Source: Actinomyces lilanjuaniae
Lineage (GTDB): Bacteria; Actinomycetota; Actinomycetes; Actinomycetales; Actinomycetaceae
Reading direction: 5' to 3'
DNA: 64,000 nucleotides
NCBI RefSeq assembly: GCF_003606385.1
Contig: NZ_CP032514.1
Coordinates: forward strand, 2,294,001-2,358,000
Shown here: one piece after another, positions 49,034-58,391 of the stretch
Numbering within the stretch: position 1 is the first letter of the stretch
Layout of the letters: the number at the start of each line of letters is the position of its first letter
The notes under the pieces: generated by a model
Told to the model about the DNA's origin: nothing
Database searches by the model: none
What the model saw: only the letters and a program-made list of their open reading frames with translations
Position numbers and translations under genes: made by a program

Positions 49034-51235
49034 CTAGTCGCAGGCGGTGATACGCCACAGGGCGTAGTCGCCGTCACTGGCCACGAGCTCGATGTCCTCC
49101 AGGGGGACCTGGGCGAACCCGACGTCCCAACGGTAGGGGGGCTGCCCGTGACGAGCCCCCTCCGCGTCACGGGAGTAGTCCGTGTACAGGTAGAATGCCC
49201 CGAGTTCCCTCAACAGCCTGCACACCTCCTGGCTCCCGGTCCCCTTCTTCAGGCCAGGCCAGGCATCCGCGAGCTGGTGCTCAGCACTGTGGGCCGACGG
49301 CCTGGAGCGGGAGGGGTACACCACGTGGACACCACCAAGAGACCACAGCATTGAGGCCCCCCGCGAGGGAGGTCCCACAACCACTGCGTCAGGTGGAAGC
49401 AGCGAGGAGGCCCCCTGGATAAAGTCGATCTCCCTGGCCGTGACAAGGGTCCCGTACTGGACCTGCTCAGGATCGTGGACACTGGCGACCAGGTCCCGCT
49501 GCAGGGGGAGCCTGCCCCCGGCGAGCACCACAACCAACACGGCAGCGGCCACGCCGGGCAGCACGCGCCGGGAGCCACGGCGCCCACCGGGTCGACCGGG
49601 CCGACCACCCGGCCGGCCACCATCCCGGGCAAGAAGGCGGCCGCTGTCCCGGCCACCGAAGCGGCGCTGCCTGGAGGTCCGCACCCGTGCCAGCAGGTGG
49701 GAGCAGGCCAGCGCGGCCAGGACCAGCGCGGGTAGCAGGACCAGCGGGACCAGCCGGGCCTTCTGCAGGTACCAGGGTGCTCCCAGCTGGCGTCCCCACC
49801 AGGACGGCCCCCCGACCATGACCGTCAGCAGCAGTGCCGCCACCCATGCCCTGAGCCAGGAGCGCGCTGCCGGCTGCCGCCAGGCCAGCCACGCACCCAG
49901 GAGGGTCAGCGACGCCGTCACCAGTCCCAGGAGGGAGGTCCAGCCCCAGACCGTCCCATAGGCGGGTAGGTCCGCCAGCGCCTGTCCCAGTGTCGCGACC
50001 AGGCCTTCCCAGCCGCCGTCGGGACGGGAGTACCCCAGGACGCTGCCCAGTGGACGGCGCACGGCCCACAGCCCCCCCAGGGCTGCCACCACCACGACGG
50101 CAGTCGCCCGGACGCGGGCGCGGACCCCTGCCGTGGCCACCCGCCACACGGCGGGGAGCCATCCAGCCCCCAGGACCATCACGCTGAACACGGCAACGCC
50201 GTGAGCTGCCGCTGCTCCCACGGTGCACATGACAAGCAGGAGCACCAGCGGCAGCACCCCGGGACCAGAACGACACTGCGGACCACGATCCAGCCCCGGG
50301 CCGCTCCCCTGCGTTCCGGGGTCCTGTCCGGGCACTGAGGGGGAAACGGGCAGGACCCTGGTCGGGACAAGCAGGTGGAGCGCCAGCAGGACCCCGGGCA
50401 GCGCCACGACGCTGAGGGCGTAGGGCCACACGGCCAGAGACGTCAGCAGCATGGTGAAGGCGATGGCGGTGCCGCCCAGGAGCACTGTCAGCGCGACACC
50501 CCACTCACGCACGGGCCCAGGACCCGGCAGCAGGTCTCGCACTCCGGTGAGCATCCCTGCCAGGGCGCTGGGCCACACAAGCGCCCCTGTTCCCAGCAGC
50601 GCCGCGTTGGTGGCCTGGACGGGACCCGCGGGCAGGAGGGAGACCATGGCGTGCCACGGTGTCGGGTAGTAGACGGACTGCCCCTGGTAGAGCGCCTCCA
50701 GCCCCCCCAGCAGGGAGGCGTCTCCTCCTTCCCGGACTGCGGCGACGGCACTGAGGTGAAAGACCGCGTCAAAGGCCTGTGCGGGCCACCGGGGGCTGAC
50801 GGCCCCCCACCCGTAGGCCGTCGTCCAGGCGACGGCGGTGAGCAGGACGGCAAGGAGGACGGGACCGTGCGACCTGGCCAGGTCCCCGGGACGGTTGCGC
50901 CCCCGCAACCAGCCACCCGTCTTTCTCCAGCCCCCGAGCCGACTGGCGGTGCTGCCTGGCACCCGTGACAGCACCACCACGAGCCCGGTGAGTACCGCAG
51001 TCAGCACCCCCAGGAGAGGCAGCGCGGCCGTGCCCCACCGCCAGCCGAGTGCCTGGGCCACAGTAGTGGCCACAGCAACCAGTGCCACGGTGAGCCCGGG
51101 AGCCAGCGCCAGCGCCGACCACCCGCGCACACCTGCCGCGCGGGTCAGGCACCACCCCGGGACCCACAGCAGAAGGGCAAAGAGGACAGCCAGCCCGCAG
51201 GTGCCAAGAAGGTCGGGAAGGCTCACGGGCTCCAT
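49034..51235 (-). CDS. DUF6541-like polytopic membrane protein, copy 2
   Basis: A 733-aa paralogue of its two neighbours. The N-terminal helix LGTCGLAVLFALLLWVPGWC is followed by many more helices. The shared motifs read DAVFHLSAVAAVREG and YYPTPWHAMVSLLP, and the C-terminal segment FIQGASSLLPPDAVVVGPPS leads to VCRLLRELGAFYLYTD and LWRITACD at the very end. A Pro/Gly/Ser-rich loop near residue 310 is specific to this copy. The start overlaps the upstream copy's stop by 13 bp, so the two are translated together. The substrate is unknown. Confidence 0.75.
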   Translation of the reverse strand: MEPVSLPDLLGTCGLAVLFALLLWVPGWCLTRAAGVRGWSALALAPGLTVALVAVATTVAQALGWRWGTAALPLLGVLTAVLTGLVVVLSRVPGSTASRLGGWRKTGGWLRGRNRPGDLARSHGPVLLAVLLTAVAWTTAYGWGAVSPRWPAQAFDAVFHLSAVAAVREGGDASLLGGLEALYQGQSVYYPTPWHAMVSLLPAGPVQATNAALLGTGALVWPSALAGMLTGVRDLLPGPGPVREWGVALTVLLGGTAIAFTMLLTSLAVWPYALSVVALPGVLLALHLLVPTRVLPVSPSVPGQDPGTQGSGPGLDRGPQCRSGPGVLPLVLLLVMCTVGAAAAHGVAVFSVMVLGAGWLPAVWRVATAGVRARVRATAVVVVAALGGLWAVRRPLGSVLGYSRPDGGWEGLVATLGQALADLPAYGTVWGWTSLLGLVTASLTLLGAWLAWRQPAARSWLRAWVAALLLTVMVGGPSWWGRQLGAPWYLQKARLVPLVLLPALVLAALACSHLLARVRTSRQRRFGGRDSGRLLARDGGRPGGRPGRPGGRRGSRRVLPGVAAAVLVVVLAGGRLPLQRDLVASVHDPEQVQYGTLVTAREIDFIQGASSLLPPDAVVVGPPSRGASMLWSLGGVHVVYPSRSRPSAHSAEHQLADAWPGLKKGTGSQEVCRLLRELGAFYLYTDYSRDAEGARHGQPPYRWDVGFAQVPLEDIELVASDGDYALWRITACD

Positions 51236-53115
51236 CCACAGGCGCTGATGACGTACAGCGTGTGGACACCGTCGCTGGCCACCGGGGTCAGGGCCTCATC
51301 GGGTATCAGGTTGAGCTGGTTGTGCCACTGGGGCGCCTTGCCGCCCCCCGGAGGGTCACCTTCCGTGGGGTCGGCGTCGTAGTAGTAGTAGTGCGCCCCG
51401 AGGCGGTCCAGAGCCTGGCAGACCTCAGGGTCAACCTGGACGTAAGCGGCTCGGGCAGCCACGTAGCGCCGGTCCTCCTCGGAGTAGAAGCGCAGGGTGG
51501 GAAAGACCACCGGCGTCTGCGTCAGCGACCAGAAGTAGGCCGACCCGTTGGTCGGCTGCCCCAGGACGACGGCATCGGGGGGCAGCTGGCTCGCCGCCTC
51601 CCGGATAAAGTCCGCCTCCCCTGGGGAGAGCATGGCTGTCCAGGTGAGGTGCTGAGGCTGGTAGGCCACAGCAACCACCCTCTCGTGCATCCCGGCCCGG
51701 CCGACGGCGTTGACGACCAGTGCCACTGAGCAGACCAGTGCCACAACGCTGGCGACAGCCCGCGGTGCTCCTGAGCGGCTCCGGGCCAGCCCCGCAAGCC
51801 AGTCGATCGTGGTGGCTGCCAGCACCAGGGTGGATATCTCCAGCAGCGGCAGGATCCGGGCCCGCTGAAGGTACCAGGGCGAGGCCAGCAGGCTCAGCGG
51901 AGTCCAGGTGAGCACGGAGGCAGCCAGGAGCACCAGCACCAGGGGCAGACACAGCGCGGCCCAGCGGTGGCGGCGCGTCACCAGGGAGACGAGGAAGCCG
52001 ACACCGGCAAGCAGGGTGAGTACCGTGGCTCCCAGGGAGCGGTCGGAGATGTTGGCAAGCATGGGGCTGTCCCGCCACGCCTCAATAAGCATGGTGGTCA
52101 CCATCGCCCCCGGCCGGGTGAAGCGGGCCAGCATGATGAGCTGGTCGGCGAAGAGGACGGCGCCCACGACGACTGCCAGGACCAGGCCTCCAGCCAGCGC
52201 CAGCATGCTGGTGCGCAGGCGCCCGCCTGCCCGCCAGCGGCGTCGCACCTCGTGAAGGAGGACCAGGAGCAGTGCGGGCACGGCGATGACAGCCAGGTTG
52301 AAGACCGAGGTCCCGTGGACGAAGACCAGCCCCAGAGCGGCCAGGACCCCACCGGCCACGGTCCCGGGGAGCCACGTAGTGGTCCTCCTGGGGGCAGGAC
52401 CCCGCTGTGGGCGGCACACCAGGACAAGAGTCACCGCCCCTGGCAGCAGACACACTGCCCAGGCGTAGGGCCACAAGGTGGTCAGCATGGAGAACGGGCC
52501 TGAGGCGATGGCGGAGGCCACGGTACCTGCTAGCAGCGGCAGCCCGTCACGGACGCGGCGTGAGGCCACCGGGAAGAGGGCCGACAGGAGCGAGGCGCAC
52601 CCCAGGGGCCAGATGACGCAGGCCCCCAGCAGGGCCACCACGTTAGCGGCTACCGGGACAGAGGTCGGCACCACCGCCACCAGGGCGTGCCACCCCGTGG
52701 GGTAGTAGTGCGTCTCTCCCCAGTACATAGGGTCGAGGGAGCCCACCGGGTAGGCGTTGGCCTGGCTGCGCACGTAGGTCGCCGCGTTGAGGTGCCAGAC
52801 CCCGTCAGAGGCCTGCATCGGGGTGTCGATTCCGCCGAAGCCGCGCAGCACCGCCTGCGCCGACAGCAGGCAGGCCAGGGCCAGGGCTGCGACAAGCGGC
52901 CACCAGATCCTTGGTGGAGGGGCCTCCGGCGCTCCAGGCCAGCGTCGACGCACCAGCCTGGTCACAGCCAGGACCGCCCCCAGGAGCACCAGGAGCCCGA
53001 GGCTGGCCGTCAGCGTGTTCCAGGGCAGGGAGAGCAGGTGGTAGAGGACCACCAGCGCACCCATGCCCGCAGAGGCGACTGAGGGAGCGGCTGCCAGCGC
53101 CTGCAGGCGCAGCAC
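51223..53115 (-). CDS. DUF6541-like polytopic membrane protein, copy 3 (start uncertain)
   Basis: The third paralogue, 630 aa from the GTG at 53115. The motifs read DGVWHLNAATYVRSQ and YYPTGWHALVAVVP, and the end is VCQALDRLGAHYYYYD followed by LYVISACGW. The GTG start leaves out the first helix that the other copies have. The frame stays open upstream to a TAG at 53215-53217 and codes a fitting helix (AALFVLIILFVPGYLLLRGL). No ATG, GTG or TTG lies there. A CTG at 53211, with AAAGG about ten bases before it, is a possible start; an assembly error is the alternative. Confidence 0.72.
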   Translation of the reverse strand: MLRLQALAAAPSVASAGMGALVVLYHLLSLPWNTLTASLGLLVLLGAVLAVTRLVRRRWPGAPEAPPPRIWWPLVAALALACLLSAQAVLRGFGGIDTPMQASDGVWHLNAATYVRSQANAYPVGSLDPMYWGETHYYPTGWHALVAVVPTSVPVAANVVALLGACVIWPLGCASLLSALFPVASRRVRDGLPLLAGTVASAIASGPFSMLTTLWPYAWAVCLLPGAVTLVLVCRPQRGPAPRRTTTWLPGTVAGGVLAALGLVFVHGTSVFNLAVIAVPALLLVLLHEVRRRWRAGGRLRTSMLALAGGLVLAVVVGAVLFADQLIMLARFTRPGAMVTTMLIEAWRDSPMLANISDRSLGATVLTLLAGVGFLVSLVTRRHRWAALCLPLVLVLLAASVLTWTPLSLLASPWYLQRARILPLLEISTLVLAATTIDWLAGLARSRSGAPRAVASVVALVCSVALVVNAVGRAGMHERVVAVAYQPQHLTWTAMLSPGEADFIREAASQLPPDAVVLGQPTNGSAYFWSLTQTPVVFPTLRFYSEEDRRYVAARAAYVQVDPEVCQALDRLGAHYYYYDADPTEGDPPGGGKAPQWHNQLNLIPDEALTPVASDGVHTLYVISACGWSP

Positions 53116-53434
53116 CCGCAGACCCCGCAGCAGGAGGTAGCCGGGGACGAACAGGATGATCAGGACGAAGAGGGCGGCGGTACACGCCTCAGCCCAGGTC
53201 GCGGTTTCCAGGAGCTACGCCTTTACGTTGAGAATGACTGTCAGGACAGTGCCGCACGGCAACCGCACCAGCATATGTCCGCGACACAGGCGTGGACGAG
53301 TGGTAGCGGACGATATCGACGAGGTATCGGGCTCACCTGCACCGCCCTAGTCATGCTCGTCGTCCTCTGCTCTGGTTGTCTTCGCCTCCTTCTGCCTGCT
53401 CCTGCCAACGGCCCCGGCAGTACCGTCATCGTCG
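53116..53434. other. Gap between a DUF6541-like gene and a glycosyltransferase
   Basis: The first ~100 bp (to 53211) probably code for the missing first helix of the DUF6541-like copy 3. A minus-strand mini-frame of 19 codons (ATG at 53274, stop TAG at 53215) lies directly upstream of it in the same frame. The rest shows no supported gene and ends at the glycosyltransferase stop at 53435. A plus-strand frame here with a lipobox-like LCSGC runs into that gene's antisense and was rejected. Confidence 0.4.
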
Positions 53435-55329
53435 TCAGACCGCCCTCCCGGCCCCGCCCAGGAGCAAGGCGTCGTAGCGGGGGCGGACCGCGCTCCAGTC
53501 CGCGTGGGAGACCATCCACTCAGCCTGCTGCACCCGGTAGGCCTCGTCGTCGCCCAGGGCGAGGATGCGCGCAGCAGCCTCCTGGGGTGTTGCCACGACC
53601 CACTGCGCGGGGAACAGCGCGCCGGGCCCTCCCCACCGAGCGACGTCGGGCCAGTTACGCACCACCGGCAGCGCCCCGGAGGCGGCCCCCTCAATGAAGC
53701 CCTCGTGCGTCCCCTCACGGCGGGAGGAGGACAGGATGACCCCCGCCTCCCTGAGAAAGGCCGGGACCTGGCTGGTGCGCCCGGTGATCCTGACCGAGGA
53801 GCCAAGCGCCTTGATCCTGGCCCTGGTCGCCTCCGCATAGGCTGCCTCAGCCTCCGACATGTCCTCAGGAAAGTCGGGACCGATCAGGAGCAACGACCAG
53901 GAGGGGTCATCCTGACGCACCAGGTCCAGGACGTCGAGCGCCCATGCGGGGTCCTTGCGCCGGGCGGCCCAGCCGACCAGGGCGATTGTCCTGGCCGACC
54001 CGGCGGTCTTGGGCAGACGGAAGCGGGTGAGTAGCGCCCGGTTGGGGACCGTGGAGACCACGACGTGGCCAGGCAGCCTCACCGTCGTCTCCAGCATCCT
54101 GCGGATCGCCGGGGACACGGTCACCAGCTCGCTGACCGCGTTCCAGTCAACGAGCTGGGGCATCGCGGTAGACGCCTCGTAGGAGTGGATGCGGATGAGC
54201 AGCCGGGCCTGGGGAGCCAGCAGCGGGACCACGAGGCTGGCCCAGACCGCGGCAGCGCTCCCCCACTCAACGAAGACGGTGTCCGCCCAGGCGAGGTCGT
54301 CAGCGACCTTCTGCGGTACCGCAACCCGGTGACCCCGACCACGCGCCAGCTCCACACGCAGCGCCAGGACGGTGCTCTGCTCGGGGACGACAGGCAGGTC
54401 TCCCAGATCCTGACACCGGACCTCGAAGCGCTCGTCAGCATCGTAGTCCGCGATGATGTCTGTCACGAAGTTCCAGTTCTTCAGGGACAGGAAGAGGACC
54501 CGGCGCGGACGCTCCCGGGTGGCCGAGAAGGCCGCGTTGTCGTCGTTGTCATCGTTGTCGTCGTCCAGAACCGCAGACCCACGCTGCTGCTCAGCCACGA
54601 CGGCGACAGGGCGAGTCACCTCCTGGAAGGCCCTGGAGGCACGTAACGGGGCCAGGAAGCCGTGGGGATCCACCGACAGGGCCGAGTCCGTGGCGCCAAA
54701 GTGCAGCTGGGGATGGAACATCAGCCGCAGCACCAGGTCGAGCAGGCCCACCACACAGGCGTCCTCCTCCGCCGCCCAGGCCTGGTCCGCCAGGTCAAGG
54801 ACGTACTGGGCGGCTGTCGCGGCACGACGTGAGTCACCGTCGTCGACGTCCAGGTCGATGATGCAGTCCTCCAGGCGCAGCACCGAGACCTCAGGACGCT
54901 CACCCATCTGGGAGGCGGCCCGGCGCAGCAGCCTGCGCGCCTGGGGGAAGCGGTGACGATCAGCCAGGAAGCGCGCCCGCCGGGCGACCTCCAGCGCACC
55001 CGCCAGGGCGTTCCTGCGCAGCGAGACGTCGAGCCTGGACAGGACGACAGTCTCCAGGACAGCCATCCCCGGCCTGGTGGTGGCGGCTCGGGCCATGAGA
55101 CCCACAAGACCAGTAGCGTTGCGTGCCATCAGCGCCCCCAGGACTCGTCGGCGGAGAAACCGAGGTATACCCCAGCCCCGGCGGACGTCCTGGTACGCCA
55201 GGACGAGGCGAACCACACCGTCGGCGCCCCCGGAGCCGTGTCTGTGGCCGACTGCCCGAGGTTGCCGGAAGCCGCAGCTACCACGGCACCGTGACCGGCT
55301 GCCCACGAACAGGTCAGGCATGTCCTCAT
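53435..55329 (-). CDS. Glycosyltransferase with long N-terminal helical region (one apparent frameshift)
   Basis: About 631 aa. Residues ~70-220 are helical and unrecognised. From ~250, RVLFLSLKNWNFVTDIIADY begins a GT-B fold, with TIALVGWAARRKDPAWALDV, SLLLIGPDFPEDMSEAEAAY and the donor-site EGTHEGFIEGAASGALPVVR. The main frame has no good start. An ATG at 55329 with GGAGGAGG eight bases upstream lies in another frame, joined by one added base in C5 at 55227-55231. Without that repair the start would be the GTG at 55216. An Asp/Asn run (DDDNDDNDDN) is coded by a 9-bp repeat. The sugar is unknown. Confidence 0.75.
54536..54562. repeat. In-frame 9-bp minisatellite coding for Asp/Asn repeats
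   Basis: Three 9-bp units, GTTGTCGTC, GTTGTCATC and GTTGTCGTC (plus strand), stand in tandem at 54536-54562, followed by another GTC. On the coding strand they give Asp-Asp-Asn units in a glycosyltransferase. Slippage would add or drop whole three-residue units without breaking the frame. Confidence 0.75.
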
Positions 55330-55616
55330 CACGGCGACCTCCTCCCCTTGCGGCGCTCCCGCACTGGATCCGTTCCCGCGAGGACCTGAGCACCGTGGCA
55401 CAGCGCAGCCTAGACGGTGCCGCGCGCACGGACGCGGGTCCCGTGCCCGGAACACAAGTCTCCTGCCGCCCGCGCGGACGCCCAGGAGCCTTGGACCACG
55501 ACGGGCTACTACCGTACCGGGACGACCCGCTCCAGGCGGGGCAGCCGTGCCGGTGTCACGCCACCACCCACCCGCTGACAGCACAGTGACCTGGCCGACG
55601 GAGGTTGTCGTCGCTC
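55330..55616. other. Gap between two glycosyltransferase genes
   Basis: This 287-bp gap contains no gene I can support. An ATG at 55620 overlaps the upstream glycosyltransferase stop (ATGA) and opens a minus-strand frame, but its Gly/Arg/Pro-rich translation is not protein-like past the first ~20 codons. The ribosome site GGAGGAGG of the next gene lies at its low-coordinate end. Confidence 0.4.
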
Positions 55617-58391
55617 TCATCGGTCCTCCCCTTCCGCTAGCCCGGCCAGGCCGGAGGACGGTAGCAGCGACGGGTCCTGGGCGCGAGCACGTCGTTCCAG
55701 CACCGCAACGGCCTGCGTCCAGCCAGCCATCTGCTGCTCAGCGCTCAGCAGGCGAGCCGCCTGGTCGCTCGCCCGCTTGGCCCGGGCCACGTCCTGGTCC
55801 GTCAGGGTGTCCAGAGCCTCAGCCAGGGAGGAGGCGGAGAAGTCTTCCGTGACGACGCCCAGACCGTGCTGCCTCACCACCTGAGCCATCTCCGGGCTCG
55901 GGGACACGACGACGGCCAGACGTGCCTGGACGAAGTCGAACAGCTTGTTGGGCAAGGCGTGCTTGTAGTTGAAGGACACCGGCGGTAGGCAGAAGACACC
56001 GACGTCGTAGCCCGAGAGAGTCTCCACCAGCTGGGAGTAGGGAACCGGGTCCAGGACCCGCACGCGCCCGGGCGGCAGCTCCGCCGCCTGCTGGCGCAGT
56101 CGCTCGATCAGGTCGGGGTCGTTCCTGGTGAGGTAGAGGTCAAAGGTTACCTCCCTGCGGGTGCGCCCCACCGCCTCGATCATGCGGTCAAGGTGGCGGT
56201 CCGGCAGAGCCGCTCCGGAGTGGACCAGCCGCAGGGGACGGGAGGGCGGGGTCACGACGGTGTCATGATAGGGGGTGGCGTTAGTCACCACCCCGGCCCG
56301 TATGCCGTACTCGCGCCTGTAGGCCTGCGCCAGCCCCTGGGCCACAGTGGTCACGGAGTCCGCCCGGGCGACGTAGCGTCGGCACAGCCAGCGCACGTAG
56401 GGAGCCACGAAAAGCCGCCAGCGCAGCACTCCCTCCTTCTGCCGGGGCGCGTACTCGTGCAGGTCGGCGTGGACACCCCCCAGGGGACGCAGGGACAGTG
56501 CCAGGGGGACGGTCTCTGCGTCGTTGGCCAGGACCACGTCCCAGGCTCCCACCGGCAGGTGCTTGCGCGCCCAGGAGACCACCTCCTGTGTCGCCTGCAC
56601 CCGGGAGAAGCGCCGGGCTATCAGGCTGGCGCGGTCCAGGCGCCACGAGACCAGCTCGTCAGGGATCTGCACGTGGGCAACCACACCCTCAGGGGCCTGT
56701 CCGTAGCCACAGGTGGTGACCTCGTAGGTGGGCGACAGCAGGCGCACCTGCTTGAGCACACGAGCGTCGGAGACGATCGGGGAGAAGGAGAGAATCAGCA
56801 CCCGACCGCGCCGGGAGCCTGACGAGGACCTGCTGTCCAGCCGGGCACGGGCCGGCCCCAGAAGCGCCCGGCGGTAGGCGCCGAGCAGGGCGACGCTCTC
56901 GCTCTGCCAGGTCAGGTGCTGCCCCGCCGCCAGGGCCGCATCCCGGTACCGCTGCGGGTCCGCCAGGATCTGACGGATGGTCAGGGCGAGGTCCGCCGGA
57001 TCCTCACCGCTGAAGACCTCGCCGACCCCGAGGCGCTCGACCACCGAGCGGATGTCCGGCAGGTCAGCGGCGGCCACCGGCACACCTCCTCGGATCGACT
57101 CGAAGAGCTTGTTGGGCAGGGCGTAGCGGTAGGACAGACAGGTGGGACGGACGTGGACTACAGAGATGTCCGCGTCGGACAGCGCCTCGGAGACCGCGTG
57201 GGGAGCCACGGGCCCGACCTGGTGGACCCGGTGGGTGACTCCGTGGCGGGCCGCAAGGTCCCACAGCGTGGGCAGGTAGTCAGGCTCCCCGTATCCCAGC
57301 ATGACCAGGTGGACGGTCTCTGGGAGCGCGGGCAGAGCCGCGATCGTCTCCTCAATGCCCCGTGAGGTGGTGATGCGTCCCCCGTAGGCGATGACCTGCG
57401 TGTCAGGTCCCAGCCCGGCGAGCTCGCGCAGCCGTCCCCGGGAGCGGTCCGGGGCGGGGCCGGCCACCGGGACGTTACGCACCAGGACCGGCGGCGAAGG
57501 CATCTGGTAGTGCTCCGCCATCCAGCGCACGATCGAGGGGGACACGGTGATGACCGCGTCAGCGCGCGCGACCCCGCGGGCCTCGATAGCCGCCTCGACC
57601 CGGGGGGCAAGAAGACGGTCAGCCCGCACGTTGCGGTCCAGCCACAGCTCGTGGGCGTCGTAGACGAGCCTGGCGCCGCAGCGCTCCACGATCCACAGTG
57701 CTGGAGCGAGGGTGTTGCCGTCATTGGCGTGCACCACGTCCGGAGACCAGTCCAGGGCGGCGCGGGCAGTACGAAGCCAGTAGGTGGACAGGGCAAGGGT
57801 CTTGTAGGCGCGCATCCCCATGTCCGCCTGGAGCGCCACCACGGAGGAGGAGGTCTCACGCAGCACCCGGCGCGCCCGGCCGAGCAGAGAGGAGGTGCCC
57901 GGCACCCTGCCCGTACCCGAGGGGGCCGACGCCTCCTTCTGCTGCCCCATCGTTGCGGACCCGAGACCACCACCGCTACCACCAGTGCCGTGCCCGGAGT
58001 CGGGCGCCACCGCAGACAGCGCACCAACCGCCTCCACGGCCGCGGCCGACGACACGCCCCCTTCGTGGACGCCCTCGGCAACGCTGTTCCCGTTCAACCA
58101 GGACCGCATCCGAGCCACACCCGGAGCCACTCGCTCCAGTGAGAACTCCTGGCTGCGGTGGATGTCCACCCCGGAGGAGACCGGCTCACGTCCCTCGGAG
58201 AAGCCTGCGCTAGCACGCGAGACGGCAAAGATGCGCACCGTTGCCCCGGCGTCCCTCAGGGTCGCGGCCTCCTTGAGCACCCGAGAGTCGTTGTGGGCGT
58301 CATTGAAGACAAGCATGGCCACACGTGGCCCCCGTCCGCCCCGGGTAGGCAGGCGCAGGCTGGCCGGTGCCGATCCGGTCTGGCGGTTCAT
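55617..58391 (-). CDS. Double-headed glycosyltransferase (two GT4-type halves)
   Basis: A 924-aa protein with two GT-B halves. The first (about 20-530) has VAMLVFNDAHNDSRVLKEAA, VVHANDGNTLAPALWIVERC, RLVYDAHELWLDRNVRADRL and RYALPNKLFESIRGGVPVAA. The second (about 545-905) repeats the plan: VLILSFSPIVSDARVLKQVR, DVVLANDAETVPLAL and NYKHALPNKLFDFVQARLAV. The two halves are related, suggesting an old duplication and fusion. A Gly/Ser-rich insert (about 110-175) interrupts the first. The ATG overlaps the upstream ABC exporter stop (ATGA). Confidence 0.9.
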   Translation of the reverse strand: MNRQTGSAPASLRLPTRGGRGPRVAMLVFNDAHNDSRVLKEAATLRDAGATVRIFAVSRASAGFSEGREPVSSGVDIHRSQEFSLERVAPGVARMRSWLNGNSVAEGVHEGGVSSAAAVEAVGALSAVAPDSGHGTGGSGGGLGSATMGQQKEASAPSGTGRVPGTSSLLGRARRVLRETSSSVVALQADMGMRAYKTLALSTYWLRTARAALDWSPDVVHANDGNTLAPALWIVERCGARLVYDAHELWLDRNVRADRLLAPRVEAAIEARGVARADAVITVSPSIVRWMAEHYQMPSPPVLVRNVPVAGPAPDRSRGRLRELAGLGPDTQVIAYGGRITTSRGIEETIAALPALPETVHLVMLGYGEPDYLPTLWDLAARHGVTHRVHQVGPVAPHAVSEALSDADISVVHVRPTCLSYRYALPNKLFESIRGGVPVAAADLPDIRSVVERLGVGEVFSGEDPADLALTIRQILADPQRYRDAALAAGQHLTWQSESVALLGAYRRALLGPARARLDSRSSSGSRRGRVLILSFSPIVSDARVLKQVRLLSPTYEVTTCGYGQAPEGVVAHVQIPDELVSWRLDRASLIARRFSRVQATQEVVSWARKHLPVGAWDVVLANDAETVPLALSLRPLGGVHADLHEYAPRQKEGVLRWRLFVAPYVRWLCRRYVARADSVTTVAQGLAQAYRREYGIRAGVVTNATPYHDTVVTPPSRPLRLVHSGAALPDRHLDRMIEAVGRTRREVTFDLYLTRNDPDLIERLRQQAAELPPGRVRVLDPVPYSQLVETLSGYDVGVFCLPPVSFNYKHALPNKLFDFVQARLAVVVSPSPEMAQVVRQHGLGVVTEDFSASSLAEALDTLTDQDVARAKRASDQAARLLSAEQQMAGWTQAVAVLERRARAQDPSLLPSSGLAGLAEGEDR

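Noticed and set aside
53275..53697. Plus-strand frame with a lipoprotein-like LCSGC
   Set aside because: It runs antisense into the glycosyltransferase at 53435, and its tail is Arg/Pro-rich shadow sequence without a ribosome site.
55129..55620. Minus-strand gene overlapping the double glycosyltransferase stop by ATGA
   Set aside because: The translation is Gly/Arg/Pro-rich and not protein-like; only its last part from 55329 fits as the N-terminus of the next glycosyltransferase.
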